A stretch of DNA of 64,000 nucleotides from DAOTVX01 sp034436015. GTDB taxonomy: Bacteria; Chloroflexota; Anaerolineae; Anaerolineales; Villigracilaceae. The stretch spans positions 124,001 through 188,000 of the forward strand of contig DAOTWG010000010.1 in NCBI GenBank assembly GCA_034436015.1, read 5' to 3'. Every line of letters starts with the position of its first letter. Within the stretch, counting starts at the first letter, position 1. The position numbers and the translations under genes were made by a program. Shown here piece by piece: positions 8,902-17,732 of the stretch. The notes under the pieces were generated by a model that searched no databases, was not told the DNA's origin, and saw only the letters and a list, made by a program, of their open reading frames with translations.

Positions 8902-9483
8902 TCAGCGCGCGCGGCGCGCTAGGAATGCCGAAAGAAAGCCCAACAAAGTCAATGCGAGGACAAGAGGAACGACCGCTGTTCGCCCGGCCACTGTTGCTGA
9001 CGGCGTCGGGTAAGTTGGTACAACAAGCGGTGGGGGAGGGGTGAAGGTAGGCAAGCGCGTGGGGGTGGGTAAGGGCGCCAAAGCCGTCATTATGTCAGCG
9101 GGTACGGTATCGGTAACCAGAGGCAAAGGGCGCAAGGGGGTGGGAACAATCGGCGGCACCCCGCCTCGCAACTCAACATAGTAGGCATATACCCAACCAA
9201 CTCCACCGGGAGCATCAGGATAGGCGATTTGAATCCAATCGCTTTCTGGGGTGCGACCTAATGCTGGCGCAGTCTGGCCCGGCTTCAAGTGGCCTACCAC
9301 AGGATAGAATGCCGTGTTTGGCCCGCCGCGGACGTTGACGCCATCCTCAAATGTGACCACAACATACACTTCCGATGCCATTTGCGTCGTTGGGGCCGCA
9401 TGACCTGAGCGCGTCACGGCAAAGGCGATTCCAGTAGCAACGAGCAGGAATCTTCCTAGGGCACAGCAAAAATATCTGGACAT
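8902..9483 (-). CDS. Exported SH3-domain protein with C-terminal membrane anchor (paralogue 2)
   Basis: 193 residues: a signal-like hydrophobic N-terminus (about 8-28), one bacterial SH3 domain (VNVRGGPNTAFYPVVG to GWVYAYYVEL, about 50-105), a Pro/Thr-rich linker and a C-terminal hydrophobic segment ending in ARRAR. The layout predicts a wall- or surface-exposed domain held by the C-terminal helix. No LPXTG or PEP sorting motif is visible. It follows its paralogue with two bases between them and is surely co-transcribed. SH3b domains usually bind peptidoglycan peptides; the ligand here is unknown. Confidence 0.75.
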   Translation of the reverse strand: MSRYFCCALGRFLLVATGIAFAVTRSGHAAPTTQMASEVYVVVTFEDGVNVRGGPNTAFYPVVGHLKPGQTAPALGRTPESDWIQIAYPDAPGGVGWVYAYYVELRGGVPPIVPTPLRPLPLVTDTVPADIMTALAPLPTPTRLPTFTPPPPLVVPTYPTPSATVAGRTAVVPLVLALTLLGFLSAFLARRAR

Positions 9484-9485
9484 AG

Positions 9486-10109
9486 TCAGCGTCTCCGCAA
9501 GAAGGAAATCAGTACGCCAAAAAGCCCGATGGCCAAGAGCAACGAAATCAGAACGCCCCTTGGGGTTTCTGAAGCGAGAGGGGAGAAAGCGGCAAACGTT
9601 GGAATAGAAAGGGGAGGAGGAGAAGTAAAGGTGGGTAGCGGCGTCGCGGCGCCGGCTACCAGCGTTGCCAGGCCAGCGCTCATGGTAGGTGTCTTATAGG
9701 GGGTGGGAGGAACGGGCGTGGCGACCACCGGAGGCAAATTCCCCTTGACAAGGGTCAAGTACAATGCATAAACCCAACCTTCATTGTCGGGTACACCGTA
9801 ATAGACGATTTGGATCCAGGCGCTGTCTGCTGTACGACCCAGCGCCGGCACAACTTGATCTGGAACGAGGTAGCCAATAATCGGATATACGCCGGGGATT
9901 GGACCGGCATATACAGGCACATTGGAGGTCAGCGCCGCCTTAACCAGTGGACCGGTAGCCGTGCCGGTTACAGTTGGCACCGAGCCGGTAGGTTGCTGCG
10001 CGGCAACCAAACCTACCGACGGCGTAGCATACAGCGCCATCCAAGCGATCGCGCCGACCAACACCAGGACAAGCGACTTCTGAGGGCAAAAGGTGCGGCA
10101 GAGATTCAT
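9486..10109 (-). CDS. Exported SH3-domain protein with C-terminal membrane anchor (paralogue 1)
   Basis: 207 residues with the same architecture as the next gene: hydrophobic N-terminus (about 14-35), SH3b domain centred on YPIIGYLVPDQVVPALGR and GWVYALYL, Pro/Thr-rich linker, C-terminal membrane helix and SFLRRR tail. The shared PALGRT-x-x-S-x-WIQI core and the shared TFT-P-P-L linker element show a tandem duplication. The first of the two in the direction of transcription. A possible -10 (TATACT on the reverse strand) sits about 12 bases before the ATG. Confidence 0.75.
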   Translation of the reverse strand: MNLCRTFCPQKSLVLVLVGAIAWMALYATPSVGLVAAQQPTGSVPTVTGTATGPLVKAALTSNVPVYAGPIPGVYPIIGYLVPDQVVPALGRTADSAWIQIVYYGVPDNEGWVYALYLTLVKGNLPPVVATPVPPTPYKTPTMSAGLATLVAGAATPLPTFTSPPPLSIPTFAAFSPLASETPRGVLISLLLAIGLFGVLISFLRRR

Positions 10110-10157
10110 TGAGAAAAAACAAGTATAATATTTCGTTGAGGATTATACCCGACAAGC

Positions 10158-10761
10158 ATGGAAAAGCGCATCTATCACGGCAACCTGACCCCAACAGACT
10201 TCGGTCACGCTTTGATGGCAGAGTTCGATCAAGGTGACTTACGTACCCAGCAGGTGGGCGAGGAAAACAACATGGTTGTACAGATCGCTACGGCGCCAAC
10301 AAGGCGCTCTGGCGGCCATACCGCTCCGACTGTGTATCTTCAAAAAGTCGAGGATGGCGTTATGGTCGCCGTTGGACAACAAGAGTGATTGGGCGCGGCC
10401 GCCAGTCTAGGGACGACAGCGTTCTCTACCATCGTCAATCCGCTTATAATTCAGTCGCCTGGATGATCGGGCCCAGGACATCAATCATCTGCAGTTATCA
10501 GACCGTGTCTGGCGTGTAGTGGAGGCCGTCGCGCGAGCGACCGGCGCCGGCCATTAGCTCAGTGAGCGTTTAGCTCGTTTGACATGCGCATACGGTGGGG
10601 TGGCCAACCCGGTCGGTGAACCGACCTGTATCGCTTGTGGCGCGCCGTTGGGCAAGGTACAACCGCGCACCTGTTCGTACTGTGGTTATGTGCTTGCCGG
10701 CGGGGAAACGTTTTGCCCCAACTGTGGAAGCTCTATCATGGAAGGGCGCGGAAGAGTATGA
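10158..10761 (+). pseudogene. Broken double-zinc-ribbon protein gene
   Basis: A single protein can be followed across three lesions. The first 76 codons (MEKRIYHGNLTPTDFG...) end at TGA 10386-10388, where the frame continues as LGAAASLGTTAFSTIVNPL. The frame then changes by one near 10455-10465 and continues as SRLDDRAQDINHLQLSDRVW. After a second stop (TAG 10555-10557) it reads SERLARL and two zinc-ribbon halves (CIACG, CSYCGYVL, CPNCGSS) to 10761. One zinc-knuckle Cys is also changed (TCAYGG). From memory, intact versions about 200 residues long occur in Chloroflexota. The first 76 codons may still be translated, from a -10-like TATACC eight bases before the ATG. Confidence 0.8.
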
Positions 10762-10764
10762 GTA

Positions 10765-12102
10765 TCAGGAACTCAATCCCATGGCGGCAAACATTTCCTC
10801 GTTTGTAGGGAATTTGAAGTCTTCCACGCTCAATTGAGCAGCCCGAGCGCGCTCTGCCTCCTCCAGGTTGGTTAGGTCGGTTTTTCGCACCAAAGGCCGT
10901 TGAATCTCTTCCAGCCTGCGATCGAATTGGCGAAGGAATACATCGGCCTGCGGTATGGGCCGTTGGGTCTGTAGATATCGGAGAATGGCCTCGACAGCCA
11001 TTTCACTATCGAGCTTTGCATAGCCGACCTGACCGGTGCTTGGTTGGCGCGCCCACCCGGCCAGGAACACGCCCTCTGCGGGTTGATGCATGTCGGGATT
11101 GCAGGCTTCAAAGGAAATGCCGCGTATCGGGAAACGCGGTGCCGGCGTAGTAGCATACACATCGCCATAGACCGGCAGGCAGAACGCGCGCTCAACGGTA
11201 TCTCCAACGGCAAAGATAACGGTGTCGACCTCGATGTGACGGGTTAGGCTCGTCCCACGCGCTTTGACCTGATCGCCTACGCGCACCAGCACGTTCTCCT
11301 CGACTTTGAGTGCGGAAACGCCATGGATCAAATCGCCCAGAACCCGCACTGGCGAGGCAAGAAATTCAAAACGGAAACGCGTATCCGAGACAGGTGGGAG
11401 AGCGTCTTTCCGGGTCATGAGGAAAGTCTGCCTAATGACCTCGCCGTCCTGCCCTACTGCTTTTAGGATTGGATCTAACCGAGCAAATTCGTTGTGTATT
11501 GCCTGCAAGTCCAAATTGGCCGCGATGGCTCCCAACTCTTTGCGGCTAAATTTGACCTCGGCCGGCCCGCGCCGAACAACGGCTACAACTTCATCTACCT
11601 TCCTTTCCCGAATCAAGTATCGAGCGACGTCTATCATCACATTCCCGCCCCCTACAATGGCCACACGACGCCCAATGAGAAAGTTGCGCTGACTGAACGG
11701 AGGCAGACGATTATAATGATAAACGAAATTCTTGGCATGATAGACGCCTGGCAATGTTTCTCCGGGAACGCGTAGCCACTTGGTTCCCTGCGCGCCCGTT
11801 GCGACCAGAACAGCGTGAAATGCGGAGAGCAATACCTCGAGTGTCACGCTGCCTTCGCTACAGACTGTCACGTTGCCATAGTAGTCAATAAGAGGAGAAG
11901 ATAGGATTTGTCGGAATTGTTCGCGCAAGGCGCGCTTCATCTTCAACTTATCGGGATAAATGCCATATTCTGCCAGTCCTCCTGGTTTCACATCGCGGTT
12001 GAATAACACAACTCGTACGCCGTGTTCGGCCAATTTGCGCGCTGCAAACAGACCGGCCGGGCCGGCGCCAACAATTGCCACAAGGTAGGACAAAGCTGAC
12101 AT
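10765..12102 (-). CDS. FAD/NAD(P)-dependent oxidoreductase, ferredoxin-NADP reductase/GltD-like
   Basis: 445 residues with two dinucleotide folds. The FAD-binding GAGPAGLFAARKL lies near residues 10-22, the GGLAEYGIYPDKLKMK block follows, and the NAD(P)-binding GGGNVMIDVARYL is near residue 160. The block order and the GI(Y)PDK motif match adrenodoxin-reductase/GltD-type enzymes that move electrons between NAD(P)H and ferredoxin or a partner subunit. No iron-sulfur Cys cluster is present, so it resembles the reductase module alone. The start at 12102 is the first Met before the FAD motif and lies ten bases after a TATAAT; longer in-frame starts would read through the divergent promoter region. 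No gltB is in the window. Confidence 0.8.
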   Translation of the reverse strand: MSALSYLVAIVGAGPAGLFAARKLAEHGVRVVLFNRDVKPGGLAEYGIYPDKLKMKRALREQFRQILSSPLIDYYGNVTVCSEGSVTLEVLLSAFHAVLVATGAQGTKWLRVPGETLPGVYHAKNFVYHYNRLPPFSQRNFLIGRRVAIVGGGNVMIDVARYLIRERKVDEVVAVVRRGPAEVKFSRKELGAIAANLDLQAIHNEFARLDPILKAVGQDGEVIRQTFLMTRKDALPPVSDTRFRFEFLASPVRVLGDLIHGVSALKVEENVLVRVGDQVKARGTSLTRHIEVDTVIFAVGDTVERAFCLPVYGDVYATTPAPRFPIRGISFEACNPDMHQPAEGVFLAGWARQPSTGQVGYAKLDSEMAVEAILRYLQTQRPIPQADVFLRQFDRRLEEIQRPLVRKTDLTNLEEAERARAAQLSVEDFKFPTNEEMFAAMGLSS

Positions 12103-12112
12103 AGGCGAAACG

Positions 12113-12118
12113 ATTATA
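12113..12118 (-). promoter_or_regulatory. -10 element close to the start codon
   Basis: TATAAT on the reverse strand ends ten bases before the ATG at 12102. The transcript would have a leader of only a few bases. Confidence 0.5.
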
Positions 12119-12216
12119 CTCTGAGAATGCTGGAATTTCCCTGTACAAAAACCCTCTTGACGCATTTTCGACACGCCGATTGTGCCAACATCCTGCGGAT
12201 TCGGCTTTCTTAGACT

Positions 12217-13050
12217 ATGGCGACGGTTCGCGTTCTTCAAATTACTCCCGAGGGAATCCGCCCCCTCTTCTTCTCCGAGACAGATTCGCTGGATACGATT
12301 ACTCGACAATTGCCGCCAGGCCTGTACACCACATTTCGCACGTTTGACAATGGGCGGCGTGTCCTTGGGTTGCGTTTTCATCTTCGGCGGTTATATGCAC
12401 CAGCACATCGCCAGGGCATTCAACCGGCCGTGGAGGAAAAGCATTTGCGTCAGGGAATAGCCGAGTTGTTGTCCGGTTTACCCTACGAAGCTCGGGTTCG
12501 CCCTATCCTCACCTATCAAGGAGAGATGTATCTTGCCATCGAGCCGTTTTTTCCATTACCGCAAGAAGTATATAGCCGGGGTGTATGTGTGATTACCGTG
12601 CCGTTGCGCCGCGTTCGGCCGGATCTCAAAGCCACCAGCTTTATCGAAACCAGTCAACAGGCCCGCCTAAGGGCACAGGAAAGCGGGGCGTTTGAGGCGT
12701 TGATGATCTCGCATGGCCGCATTCTAGAAGGATTAACCAGCAATTTTTTCTACGTGCGCGATGGGCAACTCGGTACAGCCAGGCAAGGCGTTTTGCCGGG
12801 CGTCACGCGTCGGATCGTGCTCCGGCTAGCGCGGGGGAGGGGGATACCAGTGCGGTATCGGTCTTTGGCAACAGCCGAATTGTCGCAGGTTACCGAATCT
12901 TTCCTGACCAGTAGTTCGCGCGGTATTGTTCCCATTGTACAGATTGACGATTGCAAAGTGGGGGAGGGTCGAGTGGGAGAAATAACCCGTCGCCTGATGG
13001 CCGCTTATGAGGATTACTGGCGGCGCTACGCAGAACCATGGATCAAGTAG
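12217..13050 (+). CDS. Class IV (fold-type IV) PLP aminotransferase or aminodeoxychorismate lyase
   Basis: 277 residues, the usual length for the BCAT/D-amino-acid transaminase/PabC family. Lys138 (DLKATSFI) is the predicted PLP lysine. The downstream A-x-x-S-G-A-F-E-A, GRILEGLTSNFF (phosphate-binding Glu and Thr-Ser) and VLPGVTRR blocks are in register. The family cannot be split by eye into branched-chain transaminase, D-alanine transaminase or aminodeoxychorismate lyase. The short size and GLTSNFF favour the PabC/D-transaminase side. Divergent from the flavoprotein gene. Confidence 0.8.
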   Translation: MATVRVLQITPEGIRPLFFSETDSLDTITRQLPPGLYTTFRTFDNGRRVLGLRFHLRRLYAPAHRQGIQPAVEEKHLRQGIAELLSGLPYEARVRPILTYQGEMYLAIEPFFPLPQEVYSRGVCVITVPLRRVRPDLKATSFIETSQQARLRAQESGAFEALMISHGRILEGLTSNFFYVRDGQLGTARQGVLPGVTRRIVLRLARGRGIPVRYRSLATAELSQVTESFLTSSSRGIVPIVQIDDCKVGEGRVGEITRRLMAAYEDYWRRYAEPWIK

Positions 13051-13069
13051 GAATGTAGGAATAGACGAA

Positions 13070-14065
13070 TCACTCTGGACGCCTGCTTTCAAAAATTTCG
13101 TAATATCCCCGGTCTAATTCATCATCCGAAAGATGCGCGTAGCGCTGGGTAACCTGGATATTGGCATGGCGCGCCAGGGCCTGTGCCAATTTGAGATTTC
13201 CGCTGGCGCGCAAAACAGTGGTGACAAAGTAATGACGGAATGAATGTGGCGTGATGCGCCCAACGGCCTCCTCGCCGAGAGCGCGACGCGTCCAGTTAGC
13301 AACAACATTTCGCCCGGTGGTTGTGGTGATCGGTTTGACTTTCTTGCCGGCTCCTTTATCATGACGGGCAAACAACGGAAGAGAGGCTAGCGGCTTTCCC
13401 GAGGCGCCGTCGAGCGCCGCGCGAGCAACGAGATACTCTTGTAAGGCGCGCAGGCTGCGGCTGGAAAAACGCACCACAGCTTGCTTGTTTCCTTTCCCGA
13501 TGATCAGCGCGCGGCTTTCAGCCCAATCTATGTCGCCGCGTCGGAGCGCACAGGCCTCGTGGACACGCAAGCCAGTATCGGCCAGGAGAATCAAAAAGGC
13601 GCGATCGCGCAGCGCGCGCAGTCTTTTGTGTAGTGGAACTTTGTCGGACAAACTGGCAGGGAAGTCGTTTACATACCGGAGCAGAAGGTCAATCTCCTCG
13701 CGTGGGAATTGCGGCAACCGAATGCCTGCGCGGCGAGTGCGTTGACGGAGCAACAAGTTCAATCGAGAAAGGTTAACGTTGGCCAGTTGTTCCGAATCGA
13801 GGTAAATGTAAAAACCTTTGACTGCTTGCAGGTAGAGACGCTCGGTAGCAGCGGAAAAATTTTTCAAATAGGTTGCCAGGCCAACGATGACCTCCTCCGT
13901 CAAGTTTGTAGTGGGGGAGGTTTGAGGATCAATCCCGTATTCTTGCAAGACCGCACAAAAGAGACGCAAAGCATTTTGATACGTGCGCGCAGTGTTGACG
14001 CTGCGCGACTGTTCTACAGTCGTCAAATAATCGTTTATGGCCTGAGCAACACTTTTCTGGGACAC
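13070..14065 (-). CDS. Tyrosine recombinase/integrase (XerC/D-like)
   Basis: 331 residues from a GTG at 14065, which has AAAGAA just upstream. An alternative TTG at 14122 would add 19 hydrophobic residues. An N-terminal SAM-like domain (SVNTARTYQNALRLF) is followed by the catalytic domain, with Arg in DTGLRVHEACAL, Lys in IGKGNKQAVVRF, the HSFRH box, the second His in LARHANIQVTQRY and the nucleophilic Tyr in that last motif. All catalytic residues are intact. No phage or att-site signature is visible beside it, so it could be a chromosomal Xer protein or an integrase left behind by an element. Confidence 0.85.
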   Translation of the reverse strand: MSQKSVAQAINDYLTTVEQSRSVNTARTYQNALRLFCAVLQEYGIDPQTSPTTNLTEEVIVGLATYLKNFSAATERLYLQAVKGFYIYLDSEQLANVNLSRLNLLLRQRTRRAGIRLPQFPREEIDLLLRYVNDFPASLSDKVPLHKRLRALRDRAFLILLADTGLRVHEACALRRGDIDWAESRALIIGKGNKQAVVRFSSRSLRALQEYLVARAALDGASGKPLASLPLFARHDKGAGKKVKPITTTTGRNVVANWTRRALGEEAVGRITPHSFRHYFVTTVLRASGNLKLAQALARHANIQVTQRYAHLSDDELDRGYYEIFESRRPE

Positions 14066-14196
14066 TTTCTTTATGCTTGTGATAATAATACTTATCAAAA
14101 ACAAAGAATATTGTATCGCCAAAGTCTCACGCTGTCAAGGCGAATTCCCCTGTCTCCAACGGAGAGTTTCTAACAGGTTCGGCAAACATGTAGCGA

Positions 14197-15465
14197 CTAA
14201 TAATAATAAGTGGAGATACTTTTCGAGAGAGGCATGACAAAGGAGAAGGTACTGCCGTGTCCTTCCCTGCTCTCTACTTCCAGCCTGCTCCCATGCGCTT
14301 CAACGAGGTGACGCGCAATCGAAAGCCCTAGTCCGCTTCCTTCCCCATGGCGAGAACGGTCCACGCGGTAGAAACGCTCAAAGATACGCGGCAATTCGTC
14401 CGCAGGAATGCCAATTCCTGTGTCACGCACGGCGAAGCGTATTCCATCCCCTACCCATTCCGCTTGTAAGATCACCTCGCCGCCGGCCGGTGTGAACTTA
14501 ACCGCGTTGTGCAACAGGCTAACCAAAACGCGCTCCAATTTTGTATCATCGGCGCGCAAGGTCGGCAAATTGTCTGGATATTTAAGATAAAAATGCAAGC
14601 CGGCCCGCTCGGCATGCAAACGCATCCGCTCTCCCACACGCTCAATCAACTCAACAGGCGAGAAAGTGCGCATTACCAGAGTCTCTTTTCCTGCTTCTAA
14701 GAGTGCCAGTTCTAGCAATTCTGAGGCCATTCTGTTTAAAATCTCCACTTCGTGTTGTATGCGCTGCAAGAAGCGACGAGAAGTGTCCACGTCTTCTGGA
14801 TCTATCTCCTGAAGCGTTTCGGCTAGCGCTGTCAACGCTGCCAATGGGGTGCGCAGCTCATGAGAGAAATTGCTGATGAAATCCCTCCGTATGGTTTCCA
14901 GATGACGGACTCGCGTCAAATCCTGCACCAGCAACAGAATTTCCTTGCTGCCCTGTTGGTCTGGAATAACAATGAGTTGCAGGAACAAGCGGCGTTGCGG
15001 CCATTCTACTGCCTCTATCTGGATTTCCTTGCTCGCGCGGGCATTCTTCCACGCTTCGATGAGGCGATGGTGACGTAAGATTTGCGGTATAGAGCGCCCC
15101 ACAAGAGCATCGTTGGCGCCAAAAATGCGTTTGGCAGCCGGGTTGACAAAGCGGGCAATCCCCTCCTCGTCCGCGATCAAAATGCCGTCTGTGAGTTGCT
15201 CCATGATGTTTGCCAAGCGCGCGTGTTCGGCCTGGAACGTGGCAATTGTCTGTCGGAAAGATAGCAACACGGCATGCACGGCGCTGGCAAGGTCTTCTAA
15301 CCCTGGTATATCGGCTGACAATTGTTCCGGCGGCAAAGCCCCCTCTTTCAAGGCGCGCAACCACTGTATAAAAGCCTTAAGTCTACGACGGAACAGCCAG
15401 TAACGCCAAGATACCCACAAGAGGGTCAGCGATAGGGCGCACAACAAAAGCCAGAGCAAGGTCAT
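14197..15465 (-). CDS. phoR: Phosphate-regulon sensor histidine kinase
   Basis: 422 residues: one membrane helix at the N-terminus (residues 2-25), a short linker, a PAS domain (about 85-185), HisKA with the phosphorylated His202 in NFSHELRTPLAAL, and an HATPase with DTGIGIPADELPRIFERFY and GSGLGLSIARHLVEAHG. It lacks an extracytoplasmic domain, as expected for PhoR, which reads Pi status through PstSCAB-PhoU rather than an outer ligand. The start at 15465 was chosen because it begins the membrane helix 20 bp after the phoB stop. The run of Tyr at the C-terminus comes from a TAATAATAATAA tract on the plus strand. Confidence 0.92.
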   Translation of the reverse strand: MTLLWLLLCALSLTLLWVSWRYWLFRRRLKAFIQWLRALKEGALPPEQLSADIPGLEDLASAVHAVLLSFRQTIATFQAEHARLANIMEQLTDGILIADEEGIARFVNPAAKRIFGANDALVGRSIPQILRHHRLIEAWKNARASKEIQIEAVEWPQRRLFLQLIVIPDQQGSKEILLLVQDLTRVRHLETIRRDFISNFSHELRTPLAALTALAETLQEIDPEDVDTSRRFLQRIQHEVEILNRMASELLELALLEAGKETLVMRTFSPVELIERVGERMRLHAERAGLHFYLKYPDNLPTLRADDTKLERVLVSLLHNAVKFTPAGGEVILQAEWVGDGIRFAVRDTGIGIPADELPRIFERFYRVDRSRHGEGSGLGLSIARHLVEAHGSRLEVESREGHGSTFSFVMPLSKSISTYYY

Positions 15466-15484
15466 GCTGCAGGGGGAACAGGAA

Positions 15485-16198
15485 TCAGCCCTCAAAACGG
15501 TAACCACCGCCGCGCACGGTAACGAGGCGAGTCGGCCGAGAAGGGTCAACCTCGATCTTCTGCCGCAGCCAACGAACGTGCACATCTACTGTGCGGCTAT
15601 CGCCGAGGTATTCCCAGCCCCAAACTTCTTGCAAGATGCGCTCACGCGAGAGCACACGACGCGGATGCTCGGCGAAGTACAACAGCAATTCATATTCTCT
15701 TGGTTTGAGCGCAAGCAATTGTCCACCTAATGTGACTTCACGGCGAGAGCGGTGAACAATCAGGTCGTCAAAGATAAGAGAAGAGAGATCTTTCTCCTCC
15801 TTCTCCTCCTTTTCCTGGGCCATGGCCATTGCTAGAGAGGAGCGTCGCAAATGCGCCTTAACGCGCGCCATCAGTTCACGCATGGAGAAAGGTTTGGTTA
15901 GGTAATCGTCCCCGCCGACTTCTAGGCCGACAACTCTGTCCACCTCGTCGTCGCGAGCAGTAAGCATTAGTATAGGAACATTGGACTGTTGTCGCAGCCG
16001 TCGGGTGAGCTCGATACCATCCAGTCCAGGAAGCATGATATCGAGCAAGATGAGATCGGGCTTGCGTTGTAAGGCCAGTTGCAGCGCGGTCAGCCCATCG
16101 CCAGCGGTTTCCACAAGGTATCCCTCCTTGCGCAGGTTGTAGGCCAGCGTCTCCTGTAATGTATCATCATCCTCAACAACTAAAATTGTCGCCGTCAT
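15485..16198 (-). CDS. phoB: Phosphate-regulon response regulator, OmpR/PhoB family
   Basis: 237 residues. The receiver domain has Asp9-11, phospho-acceptor Asp53 in LLDIMLPG, Thr80 and Lys102. The C-terminal winged helix ends with RTVDVHVRWLRQKIE and VRGGGYRF. The linker between them carries an unusual charged stretch, KEEKEEKD, from a short GA-rich repeat. It should bind the 11-bp phased repeats upstream of pstS. The ATG overlaps the phoU stop by four bases. Confidence 0.95.
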   Translation of the reverse strand: MTATILVVEDDDTLQETLAYNLRKEGYLVETAGDGLTALQLALQRKPDLILLDIMLPGLDGIELTRRLRQQSNVPILMLTARDDEVDRVVGLEVGGDDYLTKPFSMRELMARVKAHLRRSSLAMAMAQEKEEKEEKDLSSLIFDDLIVHRSRREVTLGGQLLALKPREYELLLYFAEHPRRVLSRERILQEVWGWEYLGDSRTVDVHVRWLRQKIEVDPSRPTRLVTVRGGGYRFEG

Positions 16199-16875
16199 TG
16201 TCTTTTCGCATTTACAGGACTTTGCCCGTTCAACTCAACGACTTCTCCGGTGAGGTAAAACAGAGTACGCTCACAAATGTTGCTGACACGGTCGGCGAAA
16301 CGTTCCAGATTATGTGCTGCCCACAGTAGCCAGTTAGCGCGTTCAATGTTCCCAGGGTCCTGAAGTACAAAGGTCATCAATTCGCGGTAGACCTGGTTAT
16401 ACAGGTCATCCACCTCATCGTCTTCTGCCGGAATGGAGCGCGCCAGAATAACGTCTTCGTTAACAAAAGCGGTAAGAGCGCGGTGGAGCATATCCACGCC
16501 CCGTTGCGCCATAAGCGGAATATCAATGAGCGGCTTCAGCAAGGGCTCATCGCCCATGCGCAGGTTTATCTTGGCGATTCCTTTCGCATAATCGCCCATC
16601 CGTTCCAGTTCCCCCGCAATTTCCAGGATGGCAGCCAACAGGCGCAGATCGCGCGCCATCGGCTGCTGGGTAGCGATTAAAACGACCACCTGATTCTCAA
16701 TCGCGAATCGGCGTGCATTGATTTGCAAATCCATATCCAGAATACGCCGCGAAGCGTTGACATCGCGTTGTTTGAGTGCCTCCACCGCCTGTAATAAAGC
16801 CTGTTCGACCATGGAACCAAGTACAAGGATTTCATCCTTGATTTGTGCAATTTCACTTTGAAAGGTTTTCCGCAT
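16195..16875 (-). CDS. phoU: Phosphate signalling protein PhoU
   Basis: 226 residues made of two three-helix PhoU repeats. The metal-binding motifs are recognisable in E-x-M-G-D-Y-A-K-G-I (first repeat) and NLERFADRVSNICE (second repeat). PhoU passes the state of the Pst transporter to PhoR and restrains it when Pi is plentiful. It lies between pstB and phoB, and its stop overlaps the phoB start. Confidence 0.95.
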   Translation of the reverse strand: MRKTFQSEIAQIKDEILVLGSMVEQALLQAVEALKQRDVNASRRILDMDLQINARRFAIENQVVVLIATQQPMARDLRLLAAILEIAGELERMGDYAKGIAKINLRMGDEPLLKPLIDIPLMAQRGVDMLHRALTAFVNEDVILARSIPAEDDEVDDLYNQVYRELMTFVLQDPGNIERANWLLWAAHNLERFADRVSNICERTLFYLTGEVVELNGQSPVNAKRQ

Positions 16876-16907
16876 CTCGTGCTCTCCTTCTGATTATAAA
16901 TCAAGGC

Positions 16908-17720
16908 CTACCCAAAACGACCGGTCACATAATCTTCTGTTCGCTTGTCCCTGGGATTGGTGAAGATCTTTTGTGTGCGGTCGAACTCGATAATGGCGCC
17001 AGAACGTTTTTCCACGTCCGTCAGCATCATCATCGCAGTATAGTCGGAGACCCGCGCTGCTTGCTGCATGTTATGAGTCACAATGACAATAGTGTACTCT
17101 TGTTTCAGTTCATGCATCAGCTCCTCGATCTTCAACGTTGCAATGGGATCAAGTGCGGAGGCAGGTTCATCCATAAGGATGACCTCCGGCTCCAGAGCGA
17201 TGGCGCGAGCAATACATAAACGTTGCTGTTGTCCGCCAGAAAGCGACAAGCCGCTCTGGTGAAGCTTGTCTTTTACTTCGTCCCATAGCGCCGCTCGGCG
17301 TAAGGCATGTTCTACCAGGGCATCCATGTCGGCGCGCGAGCCACGGAAACCGTTAATGCGCACACCCCAAGCGACGTTTTCATAAATGTTTTTCGGAAAA
17401 GGATTGGGTTTCTGGAAGACCATTCCTACTCGTCGCCGTATGGATACAGCGTCTACACCAGGCGCGTAAATGTTTTGGCCGTTGAAAATCACCTCGCCTT
17501 CTGTACGGACACCAGGAATCAATTCGTTCATTCGGTTCAACGCGCGTAAGAACGTACTCTTTCCACAGCCGGAAGGGCCGATAATAGCGGTAATGCTATG
17601 CCGGTATACAGGCAAAGAAACATCCTCGATAGCCTTGAAACTTCCATACCAGACATGGAGAGATCGAACATCCATTGCCAGAGTATTATTGGTCGTTGTA
17701 ACAGTCGCCGTGTTTTCCAT
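16908..17720 (-). CDS. pstB: Phosphate ABC transporter ATP-binding protein
   Basis: 270 residues. Walker A GPSGCGKST is at about residues 48-56, followed by the PstB-specific ALNRMNEL, the Q-loop FQKPNPFP, the signature LSGGQQQRLCIARA, Walker B VILMDEPASALD and the switch His in VTHNMQQA. It powers high-affinity Pi import with PstA and PstC. Located 12 bp after pstA. Confidence 0.97.
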   Translation of the reverse strand: MENTATVTTTNNTLAMDVRSLHVWYGSFKAIEDVSLPVYRHSITAIIGPSGCGKSTFLRALNRMNELIPGVRTEGEVIFNGQNIYAPGVDAVSIRRRVGMVFQKPNPFPKNIYENVAWGVRINGFRGSRADMDALVEHALRRAALWDEVKDKLHQSGLSLSGGQQQRLCIARAIALEPEVILMDEPASALDPIATLKIEELMHELKQEYTIVIVTHNMQQAARVSDYTAMMMLTDVEKRSGAIIEFDRTQKIFTNPRDKRTEDYVTGRFG

Positions 17721-17732
17721 AGGTCTTTACCT

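Noticed and set aside
10386..10388. TGA as a recoded Trp codon in the zinc-ribbon gene
   Set aside because: Family alignment expects Trp there, but many intact genes in the window end in TGA, and the same gene has a frameshift and a TAG.
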